Below are positions 1-7,179 of a stretch of 64,000 nt of DNA, one piece after another (position 1 is the stretch's first letter; each line of letters begins with the position of its first letter). Position numbers and translations under genes: made by a program. The stretch spans positions 1 through 64,000 of the forward strand of contig DATLXN010000017.1 in assembly GCA_035575715.1 (NCBI GenBank). The letters run 5' to 3'. The DNA is from JACCSI01 sp035575715 (lineage in GTDB: Bacteria; Acidobacteriota; Vicinamibacteria; Vicinamibacterales; UBA2999). Below the pieces are notes generated by a model that did not search any database, was not told where the DNA came from, and saw nothing but the letters and a program-made list of their open reading frames with translations.

Positions 1-108
1 TACAACGAGGAGCGACCGAAGAAGGGGCTCGGCGGGCTGACGCCCGCCGAATACGCCCGCCAGTTGACGACAGGGACGAACACAGCGAAAGTAACCGCCG
101 GACTCTAA
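1..108 (+). CDS. IS3-family transposase OrfB, C-terminal fragment (partial)
   Basis: The frame is open from base 1 to a TAA at 106-108 and reads YNEERPKKGLGGLTPAEYA, the characteristic C-terminal end of the rve integrase domain of IS3-family OrfB proteins (usual form YNxxRPHxxLGGLTPxE). The catalytic DDE residues would lie upstream, outside the window. The length here, 35 codons, is only the tail of a protein usually near 280 residues. Whether the element is active cannot be seen. Confidence 0.8.
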   Translation, partial: YNEERPKKGLGGLTPAEYARQLTTGTNTAKVTAGL

Positions 109-140
109 ACCGACCCGCTACTGAACGCGGGGGGACGTCA
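1..140 (+). mobile_element. Right end of an IS3-family insertion sequence (cut by window edge)
   Basis: The first 108 bases encode the C-terminus of an IS3-type transposase. They are followed by about 30 non-coding bases that end in GGGGGGACGTCA, as expected for a right terminal inverted repeat with TGA...TCA ends. The left end lies outside the window, so completeness and target duplication cannot be judged. The exact boundary near base 140 is inferred from the TCA terminus. The element ends about 80 bases upstream of pdxJ. Confidence 0.7.
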
Positions 141-220
141 CACCGACTACACGTCGCCGACGTCCACCAATTCTCGAATAGACTGGGCGTGACCTGGGGC
201 CTGAACCCGGGGCCCCTTCC

Positions 221-970
221 ATGGCCAAACTCTCCGTCAACGTCAACAAAGTCGCCACGCTCCGCAACTCCCGCGGCGGTCGCACGCCGTCGGTGCTCGA
301 CGCCGTCCGTGTCTGCCTCGACGCCGGCGCGCCTGGCATTACCGTGCATCCTCGTGCCGACGCCCGTCACATCACCACTGCCGATGTCCGGGAGATCGCC
401 GAAGAATTAGCGCCGCTGCGTGGCGGCGTCGAGTTCAACATCGAAGGCGATGCGAGGCCCGGGTTTGTTGAACTGGTGCTGGCGGCTCGGCCCGACCAGT
501 GCACGTTGGTGCCAGTACTGCCAGGCGAGATCACCAGTCAGGCCGGATGGCCGGCCGATACACCGCACTCGGAGTTGGCCGAGATCGTCGGCTCGTTGAA
601 AGACGCCGGCATCCGCGTCAGCCTGTTCGTCGATCCGGATCCGGCGGCGATCCAGTGGGCGCGCGATCTCAATGCCGATCGCGTGGAGCTGTACACCGAA
701 CCATTTGCCCGCGCCTTCGACAAGGGCCCGGCCGCGGCCGCGGCCAGCTTTGCGATGTATGCAGAGGCGGCACAGACTGCGCACCGCTTAGGGCTGGGCG
801 TCAACGCCGGCCACGACCTCGACTTGCGCAACCTGACGATGTTTCGCGAACTGCCGCATCTCGACGAAGTGTCGATCGGCCACGCCTTGATCAGCCGCGC
901 GATGTTTGTCGGCCTGCGCCAATCGGTGCTCGACTACCTGATCGCCCTGGACCTGGAGCCGGCGCGATGA
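221..970 (+). CDS. pdxJ: Pyridoxine 5'-phosphate synthase PdxJ
   Basis: The 249-residue product matches PdxJ over its full length. PdxJ condenses 1-deoxy-D-xylulose 5-phosphate with 3-amino-2-oxopropyl phosphate to give pyridoxine 5'-phosphate, the last step of the DXP-dependent vitamin B6 pathway in the cytosol. Visible family features are the N-terminal VNVNKVATLRNSRGG, the catalytic-histidine segment GITVHPR near residue 45, the Glu-containing EFNIEGDAR near residue 70 and the NAGHDLDLRN phosphate/histidine loop near residue 193. The first segment reads NVNK where E. coli has NIDH; this form occurs in Bacteroidetes-like PdxJ proteins. The stop overlaps the start of the next gene by an ATGA junction, so the two are probably co-transcribed. 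No convincing promoter is visible between the IS end and the gene. Confidence 0.95.
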   Translation: MAKLSVNVNKVATLRNSRGGRTPSVLDAVRVCLDAGAPGITVHPRADARHITTADVREIAEELAPLRGGVEFNIEGDARPGFVELVLAARPDQCTLVPVLPGEITSQAGWPADTPHSELAEIVGSLKDAGIRVSLFVDPDPAAIQWARDLNADRVELYTEPFARAFDKGPAAAAASFAMYAEAAQTAHRLGLGVNAGHDLDLRNLTMFRELPHLDEVSIGHALISRAMFVGLRQSVLDYLIALDLEPAR

Positions 971-1689
971 ACCCGGGCGCGCCGCTCGCGCGCGCCCTCG
1001 CCGCCGTCTCCGTCATCATCTTCGCGTGCTGCGTGGCGCCCGCGGCTGCAACAGGCCGCCTGGTCAATTTCTCTGCTGCTGACGGCACACCGCTGGCCGG
1101 CATGCTCTACGAAGCCTCCGATAGCACCGCGCCCGGCATCGTGCTGGTCCACATGCTTGGCCGCTCGAAGGACGAATGGGCCTGGCTCGCTGAGCGCTTG
1201 CGAGACGAGGGTGCCACCGTTCTGGCGATGGACCTCCGCGGCCATGGCGGCTCCGGCGGCAACGGCGGTGCCTTTGCCCCAATGACGTCAGACGTCCGCG
1301 CCGCGATCGACTGGCTTGGCGCACGGCCCAATGTGCGCGCCAACGGGCTTGGGGTGGTCGGGTCGTCGCTCGGCGCGAGCGTCGGCGCGCTGGCAGCGGC
1401 CGACGCAGCAGCGGTCCGCGCCGTCGCGCTGATCTCTCCGTCGCTCGACTATCGCGGCGTCCGTCTGGACAGCGCCACCATGCGCAAACTGTCCGACCGC
1501 TCGGTGTGGATGGTGGCGAGCAGCGAAGATCCGTATGCGCTGCGAACCGTCCACGAGCTGGCCGGCACCGCCATCAACCGCGAGCCACGGATTAGCGGCA
1601 TCCGCGGCCACGGGACATCACTGCTGACCGCTGATCAGGATCTCGCGCGGGCATTGGTGGAGTGGCTCAAGGCGGCGCTCGCGTTCTGA
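967..1689 (+). CDS. Exported alpha/beta-hydrolase
   Basis: This 240-residue protein begins with a hydrophobic signal-like segment (about residues 8-28, ending near AAATG) and continues as a dienelactone-hydrolase-like alpha/beta hydrolase. The nucleophile elbow is VVGSSLGAS, and candidate acid and base residues are the Asp in SSEDPYA and the His in RGHGTSLL. The start ATG at 967 overlaps the pdxJ stop; a longer frame upstream exists but reads antisense-like sequence and is not expected to be used. The substrate is unknown. Location is probably periplasmic or membrane-associated. Its stop codon runs straight into a GGCAGGTA repeat array. Confidence 0.82.
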   Translation: MNPGAPLARALAAVSVIIFACCVAPAAATGRLVNFSAADGTPLAGMLYEASDSTAPGIVLVHMLGRSKDEWAWLAERLRDEGATVLAMDLRGHGGSGGNGGAFAPMTSDVRAAIDWLGARPNVRANGLGVVGSSLGASVGALAAADAAAVRAVALISPSLDYRGVRLDSATMRKLSDRSVWMVASSEDPYALRTVHELAGTAINREPRISGIRGHGTSLLTADQDLARALVEWLKAALAF

Positions 1690-1771
1690 GGTGGGCAGGT
1701 AGGCAGGTAGGCAGGTGGGCGGGTAGGTAGGTGGGCGGGTAGGTAGGCAGGTGGGCGGGTTGGCGGGTAGG
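1690..1771. repeat. GGCAGGTA-type short tandem repeat array
   Basis: Degenerate direct repeats built on GGYA/GGTR tetramers (period 4 and 8) start immediately after the hydrolase stop and run to about 20 bases before the TPR gene. The same repeat family returns at 19572-19682 and 20104-20255. No gene is visible inside. Confidence 0.9.
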
Positions 1772-1788
1772 ATCGAGTAGCACGCAAC

Positions 1789-2412
1789 ATGAAAGCAGAG
1801 TCCATAGTCTTCGCCGCCGCCGGCATCCTGTTCGGCCTCATCGTCGGGTGGATCCTCGGCAGCCAGCAAGCGATCAGCAGCAATCGAGCCGCGACCCCGG
1901 CTCCGGCGGCGCAGCAACAGCAAGCGGCTCCTGCGGCTGGTGGCGGCGGCACGCCGCAGGCCGCGCCGCTCGACGAGAACCGTGTCCAGACGCTGCGCAC
2001 CGCCGCCGAGCAGAATCCGAAGGACGCCGCGACCCGTGTCCAGCTCGGTAACGTCTACTTCGACGCCGAACGTTACAACGACGCCATCGGCTGGTACGAG
2101 CAGGCGATGACCATCAATCCGCGCGACCCGGACGTGTCGACCGATCTCGGCGTGGCGTTGTATTACATCAACCAACCCGATCGCGCGGTCAAACAGTTCG
2201 AGAACTCACTGAGCCTCGACGCCAAGCACACCAAGACACTCCTCAACCTCGGCATCGTCAAAGCCTTCGGCAAGCAGGATCTCGCCGGCGCGGCGCAGGC
2301 GTGGCAGCAGGTCGTCGCGCTCGCCCCAGACAGTCCGGAAGGCCAGGCCGCGAAGAAGGCGCTCGAAGGCCTGAAAAGCGCGCATCCGGCGACGACGCCG
2401 GGAGGTCAGTAG
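1789..2412 (+). CDS. Membrane-anchored TPR-repeat protein
   Basis: The 207-residue product has an N-terminal transmembrane segment (about residues 7-25), a low-complexity Ala/Pro/Gln linker (about 33-60) and then at least three tetratricopeptide repeats (about 70-185), recognised by the W/Y-G-Y-A-P spacing in AERYNDAIGWYEQAMTINP and following units. The TPR part is probably periplasmic or cytosolic depending on topology, and mediates protein-protein contacts. The partner is unknown. The gene is followed after one base by a GTG-started small gene, suggesting an operon with the YHS-type protein and possibly the microcompartment genes. No enzymatic motif is present. Confidence 0.85.
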   Translation: MKAESIVFAAAGILFGLIVGWILGSQQAISSNRAATPAPAAQQQQAAPAAGGGGTPQAAPLDENRVQTLRTAAEQNPKDAATRVQLGNVYFDAERYNDAIGWYEQAMTINPRDPDVSTDLGVALYYINQPDRAVKQFENSLSLDAKHTKTLLNLGIVKAFGKQDLAGAAQAWQQVVALAPDSPEGQAAKKALEGLKSAHPATTPGGQ

Positions 2413-2413
2413 G

Positions 2414-2701
2414 GTGCTGCGGGCGCTGCTGCTCTTTCTGCTGGTGCTGTTTATCGCGCGCGCGGTGTGGCGCCTGCTGGGCGGCGTCCTGAAAGGTGCG
2501 GCGACCATTCGCGACGCGGCTGGCAATCCGGTCGGCAAGCCGCACCGGCCTGCCAGTGCACCGCCGGTCAAGATGATCCAGGACCCGATCTGCGGGACCT
2601 ACGTGGTGCCGGGCAAAGCGCTCGAGCTGACGCGCGGGCGCGAGACGATTTACTTCTGTTCCGATAAGTGCCGTGACGAGTGGGGCCGCCGTGCGGACTG
2701 A
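2414..2701 (+). CDS. Small membrane protein with YHS/TRASH-like metal-binding domain
   Basis: The 95-residue product starts at GTG. It has one N-terminal transmembrane helix (about residues 3-17) and a C-terminal Cys domain, DPICGTYVVPGKA followed by YFCSDKCRDEW. This spacing (C...C-x3-C) is typical of YHS-domain proteins of the PP0621 type, which are thought to bind metal. The function is unknown. Its 3' end overlaps the start of the class II aldolase gene by 11 or 29 bases, so it is probably translated from the same mRNA, although nothing ties it to microcompartment function. Confidence 0.75.
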   Translation: MLRALLLFLLVLFIARAVWRLLGGVLKGAATIRDAAGNPVGKPHRPASAPPVKMIQDPICGTYVVPGKALELTRGRETIYFCSDKCRDEWGRRAD

Positions 2702-3578
2702 AGAACAACTCCGCGCCGACATCGTCGAAGTTGGCCGCCGGCTCTGGGACCGCGGCTACGTGGCGTCCAACGACGGCAATATCAGTGCGCGCATCGACGA
2801 GCGCCGGTTGATCACTACGCCCAAGAGCGTGTCGAAGGGCTTCATGACGCCCGAGATGATGGTGATCACCGATTTCGACGGCAAGAAGCTCTCCGGCGAC
2901 CGCGATCCGTCGTCCGAGTTGAAGATGCATCTGCAGGTCTATCGTGATCGCCCTGATGCCCGCGCAGTGGTCCATGCCCACCCGCCGACGGCAACGGCGT
3001 TTGCGGTGGCGGGCATTCCCCTTGATCGCGCCGTGCTGGCCGAAGTCGTCACGACCCTGGGAAGTATCCCGATCGCCGAATACGCCACGCCGTCCACTGA
3101 TGAGTTGCCGGCGGCCTGCAGCAAGTACCTCAAGGCACATGACGGCCTGCTGCTCGCGAACCACGGCGCCCTGGCCATCGGCCCGGACCTCTACACCGCC
3201 TACCACCGGATGGAAACGATCGAGCACTTCGCCAAGATCAGCCTGGCGACGCGGATGTTGGGCCGCGAAAACCTGCTGTCGCGCGAAGAAGTGCAGCGGC
3301 TTCAAGGCATGCGTGGCATGTACGGCATCGCGTCCCCGGCCCCGGTCTGCACCGACGACAACATGACCTTCGGGGCAGGCGGACAGGCGGACTGCCAGGT
3401 GGTTCAGGCGCCGTGGGCCCCGACCGGGACGCGGCTGGTGGCCAACAATCCGGCGCTGGAATCGCGGCCGGACCGCACCCTCGCCAGCCTGGCGGCGCTG
3501 GGCGGGGACGGCGAAATTCGGCTAACATACCGCGAACTAACCGCGTTGATTGAAGACGCCGTTCGCAATCTCAAATAG
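2691..3578 (+). CDS. Microcompartment-associated class II aldolase
   Basis: This is a zinc-dependent class II aldolase/adducin-family enzyme of the fuculose-/rhamnulose-phosphate aldolase type, which splits a sugar phosphate into DHAP and an aldehyde. Counting from the GTG at 2691, the family residues are present: the SNDGNIS loop, catalytic Glu76 in SSELK, zinc ligands His95 and His97 in VVHAHPPT, and His172 in TAYHRME. After the roughly 215-residue catalytic domain there is a Pro/Asn-rich extension and a final amphipathic helix, LTYRELTALIEDAVRNLK (about 278-295), which looks like an encapsulation peptide. A GTG at 2673 is an alternative start. The gene is followed after 7 bases by the shell genes, which supports a role as lumen enzyme. 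The exact sugar is not determined. Confidence 0.88.
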   Translation: MRTEEQLRADIVEVGRRLWDRGYVASNDGNISARIDERRLITTPKSVSKGFMTPEMMVITDFDGKKLSGDRDPSSELKMHLQVYRDRPDARAVVHAHPPTATAFAVAGIPLDRAVLAEVVTTLGSIPIAEYATPSTDELPAACSKYLKAHDGLLLANHGALAIGPDLYTAYHRMETIEHFAKISLATRMLGRENLLSREEVQRLQGMRGMYGIASPAPVCTDDNMTFGAGGQADCQVVQAPWAPTGTRLVANNPALESRPDRTLASLAALGGDGEIRLTYRELTALIEDAVRNLK

Positions 3579-3585
3579 GTGATGA

Positions 3586-3876
3586 ATGGGTGAAGCACTC
3601 GGGATGATCGAGACCAAAGGTCTGGTCGCGATGATTGAAGCGGCTGATGCCATGGTGAAAGCTGCCAAGGTGTCGCTGGTCGGCTGGGAAAAAATCGGCG
3701 CCGGCTACGTGACCGCGATCGTCCGAGGCGATGTCGCCGCGGTCAAGGCAGCCACCGATGCCGGAGCAGCGGCGGCGCGCCGCGTCGGCGAACTGGTGTC
3801 GGTGCACGTGATTCCGCGCCCGCACTCGAACCTCGAAGATATCCTGCCGATCGGTAAGGCGAACTCAAAAGCTTGA
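3586..3876 (+). CDS. BMC-H microcompartment shell protein (hexamer)
   Basis: This single-domain 96-residue BMC-H protein would form the hexagonal facets of a bacterial microcompartment. It begins with the family hallmark ALGMIETKGLVAMIEAADAM, carries the central KIGAGYVT segment in the position of the pore motif (KIGSG in many homologues), and ends with the typical HVIPRPHSNLEDILP strand/helix. No tandem (BMC-T) version occurs in the window. The stop overlaps the TTG start of the next shell gene by four bases, indicating translational coupling. Confidence 0.97.
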   Translation: MGEALGMIETKGLVAMIEAADAMVKAAKVSLVGWEKIGAGYVTAIVRGDVAAVKAATDAGAAAARRVGELVSVHVIPRPHSNLEDILPIGKANSKA

Positions 3877-4148
3877 TCCTCGCCAGAATCGTGGGCACCG
3901 TGGTGGCGACGCGGAAAGACCCGCGTCTGGTCAGCAACAAACTGTTGTTGGCCCGCCCGGTCGACCCGCGAGATCGCACGCGCACAGAAGGCGGTTACCT
4001 GGTGGCGGTTGACACGGTCGACGCCGGCGTCGGCGAAACCGTGTTGATTGTCAGCGGCAGCTCCGCGCGCATGGCGTCGGGCATGAAAGACTGCCCTATC
4101 GACGCCGCCGTCGTCGGCATTGTCGACGCCGTCGACCTCGACGAGTAA
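3873..4148 (+). CDS. BMC-P shell vertex protein 1 (EutN/CcmL family)
   Basis: The 91-residue product belongs to the EutN/CcmL (Pfam03319) family of pentamers that cap microcompartment vertices. It begins ILARIVGTVVATRKDPRL and ends DAAVVGIVDAVDLDE, both typical. The middle loop, VDPRDRTRTEGGY, is longer than in the two following paralogues. The start appears to be TTG at 3873, overlapping the BMC-H stop (TTGA). It is the first of three adjacent BMC-P genes. Confidence 0.95.
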   Translation: MILARIVGTVVATRKDPRLVSNKLLLARPVDPRDRTRTEGGYLVAVDTVDAGVGETVLIVSGSSARMASGMKDCPIDAAVVGIVDAVDLDE

Positions 4149-4151
4149 GCC

Positions 4152-4418
4152 GTGCAGCTCGCCCGCGTCATCGGCGACGTCGTTGCCACCTACAAAGAAC
4201 CAGCCTTTGAAGGCATCAAGCTCCTGATCATTCAACCGATCAACGCGGACGGTGGAAACGCCGGCCGCCCGATTGTCGCGGTCGATTCGGTTGGTGCAGG
4301 CGTCGGCGAGAACGTGTTTTTCGTGCGCGGCAAAGAAGCCAGCTTCCCGTTTCATCCCAAAGAGGTCCCGACCGATGCCGGCATCGTCGGCATCGTCGAT
4401 CACTGGTCGACCGAATGA
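4152..4418 (+). CDS. BMC-P shell vertex protein 2 (EutN/CcmL family)
   Basis: The 88-residue EutN/CcmL-family product begins at GTG, three bases after the previous stop, with MQLARVIGDVVATYKEP. It contains VDSVGAGVGENVFFV, the conserved loop of the family, and ends TDAGIVGIVDHWSTE. It is a paralogue of its two neighbours but differs in the loops that line the pentamer pore, which suggests the three are not redundant. Its stop overlaps the next start (ATGA). Confidence 0.95.
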   Translation: MQLARVIGDVVATYKEPAFEGIKLLIIQPINADGGNAGRPIVAVDSVGAGVGENVFFVRGKEASFPFHPKEVPTDAGIVGIVDHWSTE

Positions 4419-4687
4419 TCCTGGCGCGCGTCGTCGGCGAAGTCGTGTCGTCACACAAGCGCCCACAGTTTGAAGGCGCCAAGCTGTTGCTGCTGCAGCC
4501 CGAGGTGCCGGACGGCGTCAAGCCGGCCAATACGTTGCTGGCGATTGATTCGGTCGGCGCCGGCCGTGGCGAGCTGGTGATTGCCGTCCTGGAAGGACGC
4601 GCGGCCGGCGAAGCGCTGGGCAAGAAGGGCGCTCCCGTGGATGCGGCCATTGTTGGTATCGTCGATCAGTTGGATATTCAGGAATGA
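4415..4687 (+). CDS. BMC-P shell vertex protein 3 (EutN/CcmL family)
   Basis: This 90-residue EutN/CcmL-family product begins MILARVVGEVVSSHKRPQF and contains IDSVGAGRGELVIAV and VDAAIVGIVDQLDIQE. Three BMC-P genes with a single BMC-H gene give a minimal shell. Planctomycetal and verrucomicrobial aldolase microcompartments also carry three BMC-P genes, usually with two BMC-H. The stop overlaps the start of the small Cys-rich gene by four bases. Confidence 0.95.
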   Translation: MILARVVGEVVSSHKRPQFEGAKLLLLQPEVPDGVKPANTLLAIDSVGAGRGELVIAVLEGRAAGEALGKKGAPVDAAIVGIVDQLDIQE

Positions 4688-4917
4688 CGGACGACGAACT
4701 GCGATCGCTGGTGCGGGACGCGATTGCGCGGCACCTGGGCGGCGGGCAGACCGCACCGCCGGCGCCTGGTGTCGTCGCGCCTGCGCCGCTGTGGCGATCG
4801 CACGCGAGCTTTGCAAAGTTTCTGCTCGACCGCGGTGTCGAAGAAGGCGGGCCGTGCATGATCGAGCCGACGGTCGCCTGTAATCACTGCGGCTACTGCC
4901 AGTCGTACGGCCACTGA
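4684..4917 (+). CDS. Small Cys-rich protein with encapsulation-peptide-like N-terminus
   Basis: I do not recognise this 77-residue protein as a named family. It has three visible parts. Residues 1-19, MTDDELRSLVRDAIARHLG, form an amphipathic helix that resembles the encapsulation peptide of PduP-type aldehyde dehydrogenases. Residues 20-36 are a Pro/Ala/Gly linker. The remainder, beginning LWRSHASFAKFLLDRG, ends with Cys58, then Cys66-x2-Cys69-x2-Cys72 (ACNHCGYC) and terminal His77. The Cys set could bind zinc or an Fe-S cluster; this is inference. The gene overlaps the third BMC-P gene (ATGA) and ends with tandem TGA stops. Position and helix suggest microcompartment cargo or an assembly factor. 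It could also be a remnant of a larger EP-tagged enzyme, but the conserved-looking C-terminus argues against that. Confidence 0.8.
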   Translation: MTDDELRSLVRDAIARHLGGGQTAPPAPGVVAPAPLWRSHASFAKFLLDRGVEEGGPCMIEPTVACNHCGYCQSYGH

Positions 4918-4948
4918 TGAAGGACGGACGACGCACGTACGTGAATTG

Positions 4949-5884
4949 GTGAGAGTTCTTCTAACCCGGCGGATCCCCTCGTCCGTGCTTTCGCGCCTGG
5001 AAGCGTTGGCTGACGTCGACCTCTACGGCGAGCGTGACGCCATTCCTCGCGCCGAGCTGATCGCGCGAGTTGCCGATAAAGACGGCCTGATTTGCCTGCT
5101 CACCGATCGTATCGATCGCGAGGTGCTCGACGCGGCGCCGCAGCTAAAAGTCGTCAGCACCATCGCGGTCGGTTACAACAACATTGATGTCGAGGCGTGC
5201 CGTGAGCGCGGCATCGTGGTGACCAACACGCCCGACGTGTTGACCAACGCCTGTGCCGACTTCACCTGGTCGCTCATTCTCGGTATTACGCGCCGGCTCG
5301 GCGAAGCCGAGCGTCAGTTGCGAGCCGGTCAATGGAAAGGCTGGGCGCTCGATCACATGCTCGGCACCGAGTTGCGCGGTAAGCAATTGGGGCTGGTCGG
5401 GGTCGGCCGGATCGGCCGCGCCGTCGCCGAACGCGCACCGGCATTCGGCATGAAGGTCGCCTATACGGCGCGCAATCCGGTCGACTTGCCCGACGCTCAG
5501 TATCTGCCTTTCGATCGATTGCTGGCGACCTCCGACGTGGTGTCCCTGCACTGTCCGTTGACGCCGGAGACGCGGCATCTGATCGATCAAAAGGCGCTGA
5601 CGAAAATGAAGCGCACCGCCTATTTGATTAACACCGCCCGCGGCCCGGTGGTCGACGAGGCCGCTCTGGCGTGGGCGCTCAAGGAACGCCTGATCATCGG
5701 GGCCGCGCTCGACGTCTACGAAGAAGAGCCAGCGGTTCACGCGGCGCTGCTCGGCCTCGAGAATGTGATGTTGATTCCGCATATCGCGAGTGCGACGACA
5801 GAAACGCGCACCGCGATGGCCGACCTGGCCGTATCGAACACGCTGGCCGTGCTGTCCGGAGAGCCGCCGCTCACACCGGTATGA
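4949..5884 (+). CDS. D-2-hydroxyacid dehydrogenase (glyoxylate/hydroxypyruvate reductase type)
   Basis: This NAD(P)-dependent D-isomer-specific 2-hydroxyacid dehydrogenase (about 311 residues) resembles glyoxylate reductases. It has the Rossmann motif GLVGVGRIGRAVA, the catalytic Arg in NTARGPVVDE, the Glu in the DVYEEEP region and the catalytic His in IPHIASAT. Start choice is uncertain: GTG at 4949 or TTG at 4946, with no clear Shine-Dalgarno sequence. It lies 31 bases after the small Cys-rich gene and probably belongs to the microcompartment operon, perhaps reducing a keto acid or recycling NADH. No encapsulation-peptide-like tail is visible, so it may act in the cytosol. Its stop overlaps the nth start. 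Confidence 0.85.
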   Translation: MRVLLTRRIPSSVLSRLEALADVDLYGERDAIPRAELIARVADKDGLICLLTDRIDREVLDAAPQLKVVSTIAVGYNNIDVEACRERGIVVTNTPDVLTNACADFTWSLILGITRRLGEAERQLRAGQWKGWALDHMLGTELRGKQLGLVGVGRIGRAVAERAPAFGMKVAYTARNPVDLPDAQYLPFDRLLATSDVVSLHCPLTPETRHLIDQKALTKMKRTAYLINTARGPVVDEAALAWALKERLIIGAALDVYEEEPAVHAALLGLENVMLIPHIASATTETRTAMADLAVSNTLAVLSGEPPLTPV

Positions 5885-6564
5885 CGCGACGGCGTCCGAG
5901 TGCGGCGCGGGTTGATCGCGTGATGCGCACGATTGGGCAGCAGATTGAGGGCATGAGCGTGCCCGCGGTTGAAAAGATCTCCGAGGCGAGCGCTGAAGAC
6001 CCTTTCAAGATCCTGATCAGCACGTTACTGTCGGCTCGCACCCAGGACGCCACCACCCACGCGGCGTCAACCCGCCTGTTCCGCGCGGCACGGACGCCCC
6101 GGACGTTAGCGAAGTTATCGGTGCCCGAGATCGAAAAGCTGATCTACCCGGTCGGCTTCTATCGCAACAAGGCGCGATTCGTGAAAGCGGCGTGTGAGGC
6201 GCTGGTCGCGCGTTTCGGTGGCAAAGTGCCGCAGACGCTGGGCGAACTGGTCACGCTGCCCGGAGTCGGGCGCAAAACGGCGAACCTCGTGCTGATTGTC
6301 GGGTTTCGCAGCCAGCAGAACATCTGCGTCGACATCCACGTGCACCGAATTTCCAATCGGCTGGGATGGGTCGCGACCACCGACCCGACCGAGACTGAAC
6401 ACGCGCTCTACGCGCGCATCGAACAACGATGGTGGTCGCGACTCAACCTGTATCTAGTCACCTGGGGCCAGAATATCTGCCGGCCGGTCTACCCCAGATG
6501 CCCGGTCTGCGCAGTAGCTGGCCTCTGTCCGCGGATCGGCGTTGTGGCGGTCAGCAAATCCTGA
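5881..6564 (+). CDS. nth: Endonuclease III (DNA glycosylase/AP lyase)
   Basis: The 227-residue product removes oxidised pyrimidines from DNA in base-excision repair. The helix-hairpin-helix LPGVGRKTANLVL holds the catalytic Lys (in GRKTA), the catalytic Asp is in VDIHVHR, and the C-terminal [4Fe-4S] ligands follow the C-x6-C-x2-C-x5-C pattern in CRPVYPRCPVCAVAGLC. The ATG at 5881 overlaps the dehydrogenase stop (ATGA); a longer upstream frame is not needed for the domain. The gene probably rides on the same transcript as the upstream operon without functional linkage. Confidence 0.95.
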   Translation: MTRRRPSAARVDRVMRTIGQQIEGMSVPAVEKISEASAEDPFKILISTLLSARTQDATTHAASTRLFRAARTPRTLAKLSVPEIEKLIYPVGFYRNKARFVKAACEALVARFGGKVPQTLGELVTLPGVGRKTANLVLIVGFRSQQNICVDIHVHRISNRLGWVATTDPTETEHALYARIEQRWWSRLNLYLVTWGQNICRPVYPRCPVCAVAGLCPRIGVVAVSKS

Positions 6565-6624
6565 ATAATGCCCTTATCATCGTCAGGGGGCTCTGTGCCC
6601 GCCGCGATCTTTCAAGGAGTAGCC

Positions 6625-7179
6625 ATGCGTCTGGTTCGTTTCGTCGTGTTACTCGGCTTCGTGACCGTTCCCTTTGCCATGACGGCCGCCGCTCAGGACA
6701 AACCCACGCCTGGGTCTGGTCCGGTGCTCGTCTTCGAAACCGAGAAGGGGATCATCGAAATCGAGACCTATCCGGCACAGGCACCAAAAACCGTCGCACA
6801 CATAGTCGGTCTGGTGAACAAGCGCTTCTACAACGGCTTGCGCGTGCATCGCGTGGTTCCGAACTTTGTCATTCAGCTCGGCGATCCGGCGTCACGCGAC
6901 ATGACCAAGAAGGACAGCTGGGGACGCGGCGGCAGTGGCACGTCGATCGGCGTCGCGGAGTTTGCCAAGAACTTCAAGCACGCGCCGGGGATCGTCTCGA
7001 TGGCGCATGCCGGCGACGCGGCCAAGGCCGACAGCCAGTTCTTCATCGTCACCGGGCCTGCCAGTCATCTCGACGGCAAGCATCAGATCTTCGGGAAGGT
7101 GATTACCGGGATGGACGTGGTGAAGAAGATTGCCGCGGAAGACCGGATTATCAGAGCAACCGTGAAGGGGGCAAAGTAG
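6625..7179 (+). CDS. Exported cyclophilin-type peptidyl-prolyl cis-trans isomerase
   Basis: The 184-residue product begins with a signal peptide (MRLVRFVVLLGF to about TAAAQ) followed by a cyclophilin domain. Family segments include GLRVHRVVPNFVIQLGDP, GIVSMAHAGD, DSQFFIVTG and HQIFGKVITGMDVVKKI. Such proteins catalyse proline isomerisation during folding, here presumably in the periplasm. The ATG at 6625 is preferred over the longer frame from 6568 because AAGGAG lies just upstream and the signal peptide begins there. The last 29 bases overlap the convergent DUF72 gene. Confidence 0.9.
   Translation: MRLVRFVVLLGFVTVPFAMTAAAQDKPTPGSGPVLVFETEKGIIEIETYPAQAPKTVAHIVGLVNKRFYNGLRVHRVVPNFVIQLGDPASRDMTKKDSWGRGGSGTSIGVAEFAKNFKHAPGIVSMAHAGDAAKADSQFFIVTGPASHLDGKHQIFGKVITGMDVVKKIAAEDRIIRATVKGAK

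Noticed and set aside
1690..1771. GGCAGGTA array as a CRISPR
   Set aside because: The repeats are short, degenerate and contiguous, with no unique spacers and no cas genes.
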